This document shows positions 5,200 through 12,605 of a DNA stretch of 13,555 nucleotides, piece by piece. Both the position numbers and the translations under genes were made by a program. The notes beneath the pieces were generated by a model that saw nothing but the letters and a program-made list of their open reading frames with translations, had not been told where the DNA came from and searched no databases. Positions within the stretch are counted from its first letter, which is position 1. Each line of letters starts with the position of its first letter. This stretch comes from an uncultured Lewinella sp. (GTDB taxonomy: Bacteria > Bacteroidota > Bacteroidia > Chitinophagales > Saprospiraceae): the NCBI GenBank assembly GCA_938021455.1, contig CALIGP010000376.1:1-13555 (forward strand). Direction: 5' to 3'.

Positions 5200-7274
5200 T
5201 ACCGCCCCTTCACCACCCGTACTCGTCCACTACGCCCGTCATCCGCCATCCAACGCAGCAGGTAAATGCCTTGTGGCAAGCCGTCGAGAGAAACCGAAGT
5301 GCGGCTAAGTCCAGGAGTCACGGACTGCTCCTTAAGTTTTCTACCGTTACCATCGTATACACTGATCGTAGAAAAGCTAACGGAAAGCGGTACATCGATA
5401 TTAACGACATCGCTCGTTGGGTTAGGATAGGCTTTAAGTTGCAGTGCCGCAGGCAGATCCCGGCGCGGTGTGCTAGAGATGAGCTCTTCTAGATCATGAC
5501 GAACGATGAAGCCACGCCCACCAACGAAGAAGTATTTTCCGTCCGGGCTAAATGTCCCGGCCTGTGGTGTAAAACAATTACCCGCGAGGGAAGACCAGGT
5601 CACCCCTTCGTCCTTTGAACGAATGACTTCATTTCTATCCGAATTCGAACGCACGCCCACAATACTCCCATCCGTTGGGTGATTCTGAAAGGCGTAGGCA
5701 CCAAAACGTAAAGCAGAGCGTGACCAGGTAGCTCCTCTATCCGTTGTTTCGTAGAGGCTACTGAAATTAGCTCCAAAACCAACTTCTTCAGAAGTAAAAA
5801 AGATCGTCGTGGGGGTAAACCCGGGGAATTGTGCACCCTCCGTCCAGCTTTGTCCTCCATCCGTAGTGTAAGCGTACTTCCGGTTACGGTCCAGGACATA
5901 GCCGTTATTATCGTCGTACCAAAACAAGGTCGTAGCAAACATTGCCCGATTGTGTTGGATGGCGTTGAAGGTCTGCCCGTTGTCTGCTGATTCATAGGCA
6001 TAGTTGGGGCCAAAGAAGTAAATATTTCCGTTGGGTTTACGCGCTACAATATCAGGGGATTCATTCTCAGGCACCAGCCCAGCGGGAAAAAAGTCAGTTA
6101 AGGTTACGCCGAAATCCGACGTTGTCACAGTGTTTCTGTCAAAAAGAATGACGGGTTTCCCTCCAATCACCGTCAGATAGCGTGCAATGATGCTTATGTT
6201 TTGTTTGCTCCAACTCAGGCCACTATCCGTTGTGGTTAAAAGAACGTTCCCGGCAATCGCGTAACCCGTTTCGTTGGAGCTAAAGGCAATTCCGATAAAA
6301 TCTCCCGAGCGTTCGTAATCATCAAGACGGACAAAGTCCATAAAATTACTAGCGGAGTACAACAGTTGATTCTCATTGCCGGGAAGAAAAAATTCATTCC
6401 CCTTACGGTGGTATTTCTCCCCTGAAGTACGGACATTACCAATACCGTACTGCCCACGGGTCCAGGTAACGCCACCGTCGTTACTCTCTGCTAAAGTGAT
6501 CCCTTGGTTAGCTACCAGGCGGGTAGCCGAAAGCGGGGTAAACCATCTGAGGGATGTCAGCTGTACTTCGGCATTAAGTTGTGTCCAGCTTGCCCCTCCG
6601 TCGCTGGTTCGGTAGAATAAGTCATCCGTGTCCCAAAGCCAACCGTCGTTCTCATTTAAGAAGTTAATATGGAAAACCCGGACGGGGTGGGTGTAGCCCG
6701 TCGCCGTAAAAGAAGCGCCGCCGTCCGTCGTTTGTAGTACTTGTTCATCAGCTACGAGATACCCCGTCTGGCTGGTCGGGAAAGAGATATTACTATCCTT
6801 ATTGGCACCGAATTGCACTTCGGTCCAATTAATACCGCCATCTGTTGACCGGTAAAAGCCTGCACTTCCTGCCTCATGGATCACCAGGTCGTCCGTTAAC
6901 CAGTGCAACTCACCGCCATCATTGTAGTTAGCGTAGGTTACTTCCGTCCACCGGTTTCTGGCCAGGCGGTAGAGCTTTTCATCGGTAGCCAGCAGGCGGG
7001 TTCCACAGCCGCCGGGCGGGCAAGCGATGGAGATGATGTCATTGTCGGTAGGCGAATCTTCCACCGTCCAGGTGGCACCGTTATCCGTTGTTTTGCGGAG
7101 TACCCCGCAAGTACCGCCGAGGTAACCGAGGCCGGAGTCGTCAACGTGTATGTCATTGATATTGCTGATGTAATCAACGGGGTAGCTTACATCAACGTTA
7201 GTTTGAGCAAAAGAGGGTACAGCCGAAAACAACAGCAGCAGCCAAAAGACAATAATAGAAAGAGCGAATTTCAT
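5199..7274 (-). CDS. Secreted Asp-box (BNR/YCF48-like) beta-propeller protein with T9SS type A sorting domain
   Basis: From the ATG at 7272-7274 the product has 691 residues. This start places a signal peptide at the N-terminus (MKF, then a hydrophobic IIVFWLLLLF core and a likely cut after SFA23); an ATG at 7380-7382 adds 36 residues ahead and would bury it. Eleven Asp-box motifs of type S/T-x-D-x-G-x-T/S-W/F start near residues 62, 143, 182, 223, 264, 348, 385, 429, 470, 511 and 553, about 41 residues apart. The C-terminus (613-691: LKAYPNPTSDVVNIDVP, then GIYLLRW) is a type A T9SS sorting domain, cleaved and used for export and surface attachment. Asp-box propellers occur in sialidases, sortilins and photosystem assembly factor YCF48; no sialidase catalytic residues are evident, so binding or surface function is more likely. 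It is monocistronic, divergent from the glycosidase. Confidence 0.92.
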   Translation of the reverse strand: MKFALSIIVFWLLLLFSAVPSFAQTNVDVSYPVDYISNINDIHVDDSGLGYLGGTCGVLRKTTDNGATWTVEDSPTDNDIISIACPPGGCGTRLLATDEKLYRLARNRWTEVTYANYNDGGELHWLTDDLVIHEAGSAGFYRSTDGGINWTEVQFGANKDSNISFPTSQTGYLVADEQVLQTTDGGASFTATGYTHPVRVFHINFLNENDGWLWDTDDLFYRTSDGGASWTQLNAEVQLTSLRWFTPLSATRLVANQGITLAESNDGGVTWTRGQYGIGNVRTSGEKYHRKGNEFFLPGNENQLLYSASNFMDFVRLDDYERSGDFIGIAFSSNETGYAIAGNVLLTTTDSGLSWSKQNISIIARYLTVIGGKPVILFDRNTVTTSDFGVTLTDFFPAGLVPENESPDIVARKPNGNIYFFGPNYAYESADNGQTFNAIQHNRAMFATTLFWYDDNNGYVLDRNRKYAYTTDGGQSWTEGAQFPGFTPTTIFFTSEEVGFGANFSSLYETTDRGATWSRSALRFGAYAFQNHPTDGSIVGVRSNSDRNEVIRSKDEGVTWSSLAGNCFTPQAGTFSPDGKYFFVGGRGFIVRHDLEELISSTPRRDLPAALQLKAYPNPTSDVVNIDVPLSVSFSTISVYDGNGRKLKEQSVTPGLSRTSVSLDGLPQGIYLLRWMADDGRSGRVRVVKGR

Positions 7275-7340
7275 AAAGCAGGTTTTCTCTAGGGACGAAG
7301 GGATGGGGTGAAATACATAACCAATATAAAAAATACTTAG

Positions 7341-7353
7341 ATTACACTGTAAT
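7341..7353. promoter_or_regulatory. Operator-like palindrome in the divergent promoter region
   Basis: ATTACA-C-TGTAAT is a perfect 13-base palindrome lying 66 bases upstream of the T9SS gene start and 71 bases before the glycosidase start. Its position between divergent starts suits a shared regulator site. A weak -7-like TATATTGG (one mismatch to TAnnTTTG) lies on the minus strand near 7320-7327. A second inverted pair, GACCT/AGGTC, is at 7370-7390. Regulation is inferred only. Confidence 0.35.
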
Positions 7354-7424
7354 AGTAGCATCGCGGAGCGACCTGAGCGCATCAGAGGTCAGCCGAATCT
7401 CCCTCTTTTCCCTACCTTCCCTCC

Positions 7425-9494
7425 ATGCTCCCAACTTCCTACGAATCCTTCTGGCTCCAGCATCGACAACAGCGCATGACCGACTATGCTAGCGGCACCA
7501 CCGACTGGGTAGTTGGTTTGGCGCCGGAGGTAGCCGTTAATCTGCCCGCAACGGAAGTGAGTAGGCTACTGATACAACGTTTGGGGGAAGAGGTCTTCTC
7601 CTCTTGCCTGGACCCAGAAAACCGTATCCCCTCTCCAGTAGCGAGCGAAACCAACGGCAACTGGTTAAAAACCTGCCACACCGTCGGCGTCAATGTCCGC
7701 ATCATTGGTAGCTTCTGGGAAGTGGTTAAATACGCCACTACCCTCCCCGATCACATTCGGGGCATTCACCTGCTGCCCATTTGGGAGCCGGGAGTTGTGG
7801 GCAGCCTCTATGGCATGGCTAGTTGGCAACTCAATCCGGAGTTTTACAGCCAGGAAGCAGCGGCGCTCTATCCACAGCTGGCGCGCATCGAAGATCAGCT
7901 TGCCGCCGTCATCAACTTACTCCATGCGATGGGCAAGGTTGTTGGCATGGACGTTATCCCTCACACCGATCGCTACAGCGAACTGGTACTCGCCAATCCG
8001 TCTCATTTTGAGTGGATACGACGCTGGGACTTATCCATTATTAGTCACCGGGATTATCTACACGAAGAAGCACAGGGCGCCATCATTGAATGGCTGCGGG
8101 AACGAGGCCCTGCCCTATCCGCCTACGGCATGGTCGGCGAGTTTTGGCGACTCAGCGAAGAGAATCGTCTGAAGCTACTCTTTGGTCATCCGGATGATTA
8201 CGGCGGGCGGCAGGGGCGACGAGTCGACCTCGTCGACTGGCTCTACCACCGCGGGCTGGAGCCCGCGCCCGCTACCATGGGCCCACCCTACCGGGGCCTG
8301 GAGGTAGACCCCAACCCAGAGGCCATGACGATCGATGATGCCGGCAGGGTCTGGCGCGACTACCGCATCACCGAGTCGACCGAAATGAGCCGCGCTTTCG
8401 GTCCGCTGACCCGCTATAAACTCTATGGCCGTAAGGATGACAACGAAAACTGGGAAATCGACTTCGAGCAGCCCCGGACCTTTGTCTGGGACTACCTCAC
8501 CCAACACTACGCCAAGCAGCAGGCCCGCTACAACTTCGACTTCATGCGGGGCGACATGAGCCACGTGCAGATGCGCCCCGACGGCGTGCCCAAAGAGGTC
8601 GATGACTACTATGATCCCCTTCGGGCCGTCAAGCGAAAGATCGCCGAATCGACGCCCCATTTTGCCTACTTCGCAGAGAGTTTCCTCACCGAGCCCGGCT
8701 ATATGGCCTTCGGCGATGAGGTAGAGCATCTGGAACGCAGCGAAGCCGAGGTTACCCTGGGCAATCTCCAATCTTCTGTCCCCGGTTACATCGAGTTTTG
8801 GGTAATGATCGATCACTACCTCGATGTGGCCAACCGTTCCACCGTCACGCCCGCCTGGACGGTTATTACCGGTGATAAGGATGACCCCCGCTTTGACCAT
8901 TTCCACCATCACGGCGAACTGGCACGGCTCTTTACCGGGCTCTTCCTGGGCAAACTACCAATGTATTTCAGTCTTGGCTTCGAGCAGCGGGATCGTCATT
9001 TGGAACGGGCGGCCAACGAGGTCTATTCTAAGCTCTATGTCTTTCAGGAGACGCGGGGAGACAAGGCGGTCTCCGGCCCTTTCCAATGGGGCAGTAACTT
9101 GGCTTTATTTGCCAGTCTGACCGAATTAAACCGCTTTGCAGCGGGGATAATGGCGCATTTGGGAGAGACGCAGGTTTTGGGCGCCCCGATAGCTATCGGG
9201 GCAGGTGTCAAGGCCCCTATGCGGCGCAACGCGCCGGTCCCCAAAGGGGAAAGCTCAGATAGCAAGGTTTTAGCGTGGCTTCGGTCCGCTTCCGACGGGG
9301 AGGGAGCTTACCTCTTCGTCGTAAACTTCTCCCCTAAGGCATTGCCCAAAGTTACTGTTGCTCCAGGCAAAACCTTCACTTCTGCGGACCTTCTATTCAG
9401 TACCAAATCCGTACAACAGGAAACACTACTTCTAAACAAAGGAACCATCCAACTTACCAATCTGGCGGGCGGGCGATGTTATCTGCTTAAATAA
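7425..9494 (+). CDS. GH13-like alpha-amylase family glycosidase, probably cytoplasmic
   Basis: The 689-residue product carries alpha-amylase (clan GH-H) landmarks in the right order: region I GMDVIPHTDR (174-183), region II FDFMRGDMSH (371-380) with R375 and likely nucleophile D377, region III YFAESF (415-420) with likely acid/base E418, and a region IV candidate around GDKDDPRFDHF (483-493). A C-terminal beta-sandwich follows from about 610 (GAYLFVVNFSPKALP). The family acts on alpha-glucans or related sugars by retaining hydrolysis or transfer. Region II has RGD rather than the common R-x-D-A/G pattern and region IV lacks a plain NHD, so the subfamily and substrate are unknown. There is no signal peptide or sorting domain, suggesting an intracellular enzyme. 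Start ATG 7425 gives a plausible N-terminus; no SD is seen. Palindromic DNA lies inside the gene at 8250-8267 and 9183-9250. Confidence 0.8.
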   Translation: MLPTSYESFWLQHRQQRMTDYASGTTDWVVGLAPEVAVNLPATEVSRLLIQRLGEEVFSSCLDPENRIPSPVASETNGNWLKTCHTVGVNVRIIGSFWEVVKYATTLPDHIRGIHLLPIWEPGVVGSLYGMASWQLNPEFYSQEAAALYPQLARIEDQLAAVINLLHAMGKVVGMDVIPHTDRYSELVLANPSHFEWIRRWDLSIISHRDYLHEEAQGAIIEWLRERGPALSAYGMVGEFWRLSEENRLKLLFGHPDDYGGRQGRRVDLVDWLYHRGLEPAPATMGPPYRGLEVDPNPEAMTIDDAGRVWRDYRITESTEMSRAFGPLTRYKLYGRKDDNENWEIDFEQPRTFVWDYLTQHYAKQQARYNFDFMRGDMSHVQMRPDGVPKEVDDYYDPLRAVKRKIAESTPHFAYFAESFLTEPGYMAFGDEVEHLERSEAEVTLGNLQSSVPGYIEFWVMIDHYLDVANRSTVTPAWTVITGDKDDPRFDHFHHHGELARLFTGLFLGKLPMYFSLGFEQRDRHLERAANEVYSKLYVFQETRGDKAVSGPFQWGSNLALFASLTELNRFAAGIMAHLGETQVLGAPIAIGAGVKAPMRRNAPVPKGESSDSKVLAWLRSASDGEGAYLFVVNFSPKALPKVTVAPGKTFTSADLLFSTKSVQQETLLLNKGTIQLTNLAGGRCYLLK
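8222..8267. repeat. REP-like palindrome (CT-NN-AG family) and neighbouring hairpin inside the glycosidase gene
   Basis: CGCGGGCT-GG-AGCCCGCG (8250-8267) is a perfect 8-bp inverted repeat of the same layout as the intergenic palindromes at 400-415, 10179-10210 and 12458-12473. AGTCGAC-CTC-GTCGACT (8222-8238) lies just before it. Together they encode part of VDLVDWLYHRGLEPAP (268-283) without disturbing the frame. Confidence 0.6.
9183..9250. repeat. Three consecutive inverted repeats inside the glycosidase gene
   Basis: GCCCCGATAGCTATCGGGGC (9183-9202) is a perfect 20-base palindrome. CGGCGC-AAC-GCGCCG (9222-9236) and TCCCC-AAA-GGGGA (9238-9250) follow. They encode the linker around residues 587-609 (APIAIGAGVKAP and on) between the catalytic barrel and the C-terminal sandwich. 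From memory, CCCGATAGCTATCGGG-type palindromes are common between genes in Bacteroidota; this should be verified. Confidence 0.6.
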
Positions 9495-9542
9495 TGAGCC
9501 CTTTCACGCTCTGCGCATAAGAGTCTTGCACATCCATGATGC

Positions 9543-10070
9543 TTATTCCACAGGAGCGTTAGGTGAGATCTTGTGGGTATCTCGTACGCTGCTAAACGTC
9601 AAATCCAACAACTTCCAGCCCCCTTTCTCTTTCTTGTAGATTTCGGTTACGGTGAATTCATTGGAAACATCATTTCCCCTAACGTGTGCGACCAGTGTGA
9701 TCCGGTTCCAGAGTACTGCCGTGTTGTCAAAGACTTCCACGACGGCATCATGGACATCCGCCTGCTTGTACCAGATACTACCGGATTCAATGATCTCAAG
9801 TTCTCGCGTCTTATTCCAGGTACCGCTCATATGTACAAACTTGGACCGGTCATGAAAGAAATCTGCCAGTTTTTCGGTGTCTTTCTCCGCCATCCAAATC
9901 CACTTGTCTAGGGAGAGTTGAAGTAGTTCCTTCGCGGCGGAAGCCTGCTCTTCGGCGGTAAGACTGGACGATACTTGCGGTGTAACGCAAGCAGAGGAAG
10001 TGATCAGACAGAAAGCCAGGAATAGAAAAGTTAAGCGTCCCACGGTTGAAAATGATTTAGAAGTTAGCAT
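9543..10070 (-). CDS. Exported NTF2/SnoaL-like (DUF4440-type) protein
   Basis: The ATG at 10068-10070 gives 175 residues; the two codons before it would need a TTG start. The N-terminus has a hydrophobic stretch (RLTFLFLAFCLI) followed by TSSAC, so it is exported; Cys28 could be a lipid-attachment cysteine, but S-S-A-C is a poor lipobox because the -3 residue is not L, V or I. Residues about 40-170 look like a cone-shaped NTF2 fold: a leading helix with WIWMAEKDTEKLADFF, then alternating strands (VVEVFDNTAVLWNRITLVAHV, EFTVTEIYKKEKGGWKLLDLTFS). Members range from ketosteroid-isomerase-like enzymes to stress-linked binding proteins of unknown ligand, so no specific function is assigned. It converges on the glycosidase with a 48-base gap and lies downstream of the peptidase gene, separated by a strong hairpin. 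Confidence 0.8.
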   Translation of the reverse strand: MLTSKSFSTVGRLTFLFLAFCLITSSACVTPQVSSSLTAEEQASAAKELLQLSLDKWIWMAEKDTEKLADFFHDRSKFVHMSGTWNKTRELEIIESGSIWYKQADVHDAVVEVFDNTAVLWNRITLVAHVRGNDVSNEFTVTEIYKKEKGGWKLLDLTFSSVRDTHKISPNAPVE

Positions 10071-10073
10071 AGG

Positions 10074-10081
10074 CAAAGTTA
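10074..10081 (-). promoter_or_regulatory. Exact TAnnTTTG match directly before the NTF2-like gene
   Basis: On the minus strand TAACTTTG fits the Bacteroidota -7 consensus and ends three bases before the ATG. If used, transcription would begin at or within the start codon and give a leaderless message. No -33 TTTG is found at the usual distance, so a chance match is quite possible. Confidence 0.25.
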
Positions 10082-10178
10082 GACTCGCAAGCCCAGATTA
10101 CACCTACCCGAAATACTGGTTCTGCCAGAACATCTCAATTACTACTTCGCTTCTTTGGGTAGTCGTGTCCGTAGATGA

Positions 10179-10210
10179 TTTGTACCGCTGACTGAAGTCG
10201 GCGGTACAAA
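10179..10210 (-). terminator. Strong hairpin abutting the prolyl oligopeptidase stop codon
   Basis: TTTGTACCGC (10179-10188) pairs perfectly with GCGGTACAAA (10201-10210), and a T-G wobble plus GACT/AGTC continue the stem, giving about 15 bp with a tight loop. It begins at the base next to the stop codon (10211-10213). A terminator for the peptidase gene is likely although no U tract follows. The inner GACT-GA-AGTC places it in the CT-NN-AG palindrome family. Confidence 0.6.
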
Positions 10211-12358
10211 CTACCCCTTCAACTTCTCCGGCAACTCCCGGAAGCCCATGTTGTAGAGCGTAAAGCCATACATATCCGCCGCCTGCTCGATGCGCTTGCT
10301 GACGGGCGTGCCGGCACCATGCCCCGCATCCGTCTCAATGCGGATGATGACGGGGTTATCCCCAGCCTGCTTATCCTGTAACTCAGCGGCGAACTTGAAG
10401 CTGTGAGCGGGTACTACGCGATCGTCGTGGTCGCCTGTGGTCACCATCGTAGCGGGGTAATTCGTTCCGGGCTTGACGTTGTGGACGGGTGAGTACCCCT
10501 TCAGGTACTCAAACATTTCCTTATTATCGTCAGCAGTACCGTAGTCGTAAGCCCAACCTGCTCCGGCGGTAAAAGTGTGGTAGCGCAGCATGTCCAGCAC
10601 GCCAACGGCGGGCAGGGCGACCTTCATCAGATCCGGGCGCTGGGTCATCGTAGCGCCTACCAAGAGGCCACCGTTGGAGCCGCCACGGACGGCGAGGTAG
10701 TCCGAAGAAGTATAGTTCTCCGCAATCAGGTATTCCGCCGCAGCGATGAAGTCATCAAATACGTTCTGCTTCTTCAGCTGGGTGCCGGCATCGTGCCAGG
10801 CTTTACCGTACTCGCCGCCGCCACGAAGGTTTGGCACGGCGTAGATACCGCCCTGCTCCATCCATACCGCGTTGGTGATACTGAACGAGGGCGTCAGACT
10901 AATATTGAAGCCACCATAGCCGTAGAGAATGGTCGGGTTCTTACCGTTACGCTCCATACCTTTTTTGTAGGTGATGATCATCGGCACTTTGGTGCCGTCT
11001 TTGGAGGTAAAGAAAACCTGCTCGCTTTCGTACTTGTCGGGGTCGAAGTCGATGGCCGGTTCTTTGTAGATAGCCGAAGTGCCACTCTCCGCATCGTAAG
11101 TGTAGATGGATCCTGGCGTTTTGTAGTTCGTAAAGCTGTAGTAGATTGTTTCCGCCTCGGCCTTGCCGCCAAAGCCCCGGATGGATCCTACACCAGGCAA
11201 GTCAACCTCCCGTACCAGCTTACCTTCGTAGTCGTATTGCTTTACTTCCGAGATAGCGTCAACCATGTAGGAGGCAAAGATGTAGCCAGAGCCCGTGCGG
11301 GGGCTTAGAACATACTCCCGCTCAGGGATGAGGTCTGTCCAATTGGCGGGCGCAGGATTGCTGGCATCAACCGTTACAATCTTCTGGTTCGGTGCGTCGA
11401 GGTTGGTCACCAGGAATAGCTTGGAGCCATCATTGTCCAGCACGTAGGTATCGCTGTCCGTATGGTCCAGGATGGTTTTCATCGGGCTACCGGGCTTCGT
11501 CAGGTCTTTGATAAATAGCTTATTGCCGGAAGTGGATACACTAGCGGAGATGAGCAGGTAGTTATCATCTTCCGTTACGGATGCACCGCAGTAGCGGTGC
11601 TTTTCAGCGGTCGTACCACCGAAGACTAGCTCGTCCGTACTCTGGGCCGTACCCAGTTTGTGGAAGTAGACTTTGTGCTGATCCGTTTTCGCCGATAGCT
11701 CGCTACCCTTCGGCTTGTCGTAGCTGGAGTAGTAGAAGCCTTCGTCTCCTTTCCAGGACATGCCGCTGAACTTGATATCCTTCAACGTGTCCTCGGTGAT
11801 CTCCATCGTTTTGGCGTCCATGATGATGATCTTGCGCCAGTCGCTGCCGCCTTCGGAGATAGCGTAAGCCGTGATGTTCCCACTCTTCGAGAAACTCATG
11901 CCGCCGAGTGAAATGGTGCCGTCTTCGCTGAATTTATTCGGGTCCAGAAAGACCTCGTCTTCGCCCTCTTCGTTCACCCGGTAGAAAACGGATTGGTTCT
12001 GCAGGCCATCATTTTTGGAATAGTAAGAATAATCACCTTCGATGAATGGTGCGCTGATTTTCTCGTAGTTCCACAGCTTTTCCAGCCGTTCTTTGAGCTC
12101 ATCTCGGTAAGGAATATCTTCGAGGTAGCCGAAAGTGACCTTGTTCTGCTGCTTAACCCAATCACCGGTTTCCTCACTCATATCGTCTTCTAACCAACGG
12201 TAGGCGTCTACGACTTCTGTGCCAAAGTAATTGGTTACAGTATCTACCTTTTTTGTTTCCGGATAGGTAAGTGGTTCGGAGGCCATTGGGGTGGTATCGG
12301 TTTCCTGGCAGGAGAATAGGCAGGAGAACACGAGTAGGCAAAAAAGGAACTGTTTCAT
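10211..12358 (-). CDS. Prolyl oligopeptidase, family S9A, probable lipoprotein
   Basis: This 715-residue serine peptidase cleaves after proline in short peptides. The N-terminus is a lipoprotein signal with lipobox LFSC (Cys17), implying envelope anchoring. Residues about 28-90 hold the typical PETKKVDTVTNYFG..V.DAYRWLEDD segment, about 95-445 the beta-propeller that filters peptides by size, and about 455-715 the alpha/beta-hydrolase domain. Catalytic residues by family pattern are Ser561 in GGSNGG, Asp645 in HDDRVVP and His680 in DAGHGAG; Arg647 corresponds to the conserved substrate-binding arginine. Length fits characterised bacterial enzymes of 680-720 residues. ATG 12358 is supported by the signal peptide beginning there; no SD is seen. 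An exact TAnnTTTG lies 48 bases upstream. The gene appears monocistronic, ended by the hairpin directly after its stop. Confidence 0.96.
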   Translation of the reverse strand: MKQFLFCLLVFSCLFSCQETDTTPMASEPLTYPETKKVDTVTNYFGTEVVDAYRWLEDDMSEETGDWVKQQNKVTFGYLEDIPYRDELKERLEKLWNYEKISAPFIEGDYSYYSKNDGLQNQSVFYRVNEEGEDEVFLDPNKFSEDGTISLGGMSFSKSGNITAYAISEGGSDWRKIIIMDAKTMEITEDTLKDIKFSGMSWKGDEGFYYSSYDKPKGSELSAKTDQHKVYFHKLGTAQSTDELVFGGTTAEKHRYCGASVTEDDNYLLISASVSTSGNKLFIKDLTKPGSPMKTILDHTDSDTYVLDNDGSKLFLVTNLDAPNQKIVTVDASNPAPANWTDLIPEREYVLSPRTGSGYIFASYMVDAISEVKQYDYEGKLVREVDLPGVGSIRGFGGKAEAETIYYSFTNYKTPGSIYTYDAESGTSAIYKEPAIDFDPDKYESEQVFFTSKDGTKVPMIITYKKGMERNGKNPTILYGYGGFNISLTPSFSITNAVWMEQGGIYAVPNLRGGGEYGKAWHDAGTQLKKQNVFDDFIAAAEYLIAENYTSSDYLAVRGGSNGGLLVGATMTQRPDLMKVALPAVGVLDMLRYHTFTAGAGWAYDYGTADDNKEMFEYLKGYSPVHNVKPGTNYPATMVTTGDHDDRVVPAHSFKFAAELQDKQAGDNPVIIRIETDAGHGAGTPVSKRIEQAADMYGFTLYNMGFRELPEKLKG

Positions 12359-12405
12359 TTGGTATGGATTGGTTAGCTCCGCTGAAGCAACGAAGGGAAG
12401 GCAGA

Positions 12406-12413
12406 CAAAAATA
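12406..12413 (-). promoter_or_regulatory. Bacteroidota -7 promoter element of the prolyl oligopeptidase gene
   Basis: TATTTTTG on the minus strand matches TAnnTTTG exactly and would give a leader of about 40 bases before the ATG at 12358. No clear -33 TTTG is present 19-21 bases further upstream, so strength is uncertain. Confidence 0.5.
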
Positions 12414-12457
12414 GGGTTTTGGTTGGAATCGCTAGATTCCGGCCGCTTTTTGATCGC

Positions 12458-12473
12458 GCGGACTATAGTCCGC
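12458..12473. repeat. REP-like palindrome GCGGACT-AT-AGTCCGC
   Basis: This is a perfect 16-base inverted repeat with the CT-NN-AG core, standing upstream of the peptidase promoter and downstream of the secreted-protein gene, both on the minus strand. It may end transcription of the latter; otherwise it is a dispersed repeat copy. Confidence 0.65.
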
Positions 12474-12500
12474 CAAACTAATCCATCACAATATGTAGCC

Positions 12501-12590
12501 GCGGGCGCAGGTGCTGTGGGAGGTTAAAGGAGCAATGCTAGCACCAGCAACATTGCTTTTCATCCTTTCCTTTGCACCTGCGTCCGCGCC
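12501..12590. repeat. Nested inverted-repeat element bounded by CGCAGGTGC modules
   Basis: CGCAGGTGC (12506-12514) pairs with GCACCTGCG (12574-12582), and AGCAATG (12531-12537) with CATTGCT (12551-12557) forms an inner stem. The right arm extends to GCACCTGCGTCCGCGCC, exact to the core of 3026-3050. It ends 15 bases before the stop codon of the secreted-protein gene. A small non-autonomous element or two facing module copies would explain it. Confidence 0.55.
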
Positions 12591-12605
12591 GCATTATTCG
12601 CTCAA

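Noticed and set aside
7275..7382. Upstream ATG extending the T9SS protein by 36 residues
   Set aside because: The extension precedes a canonical signal peptide and would cross the likely promoter and palindrome.
8175..8912. 245-codon open frame antisense to the glycosidase
   Set aside because: Shadow frame; the plus-strand frame carries ordered GH13 motifs.
10577..11308. 243-codon open frame antisense to the prolyl oligopeptidase
   Set aside because: Shadow frame opposite the catalytic domain of a well-supported gene.
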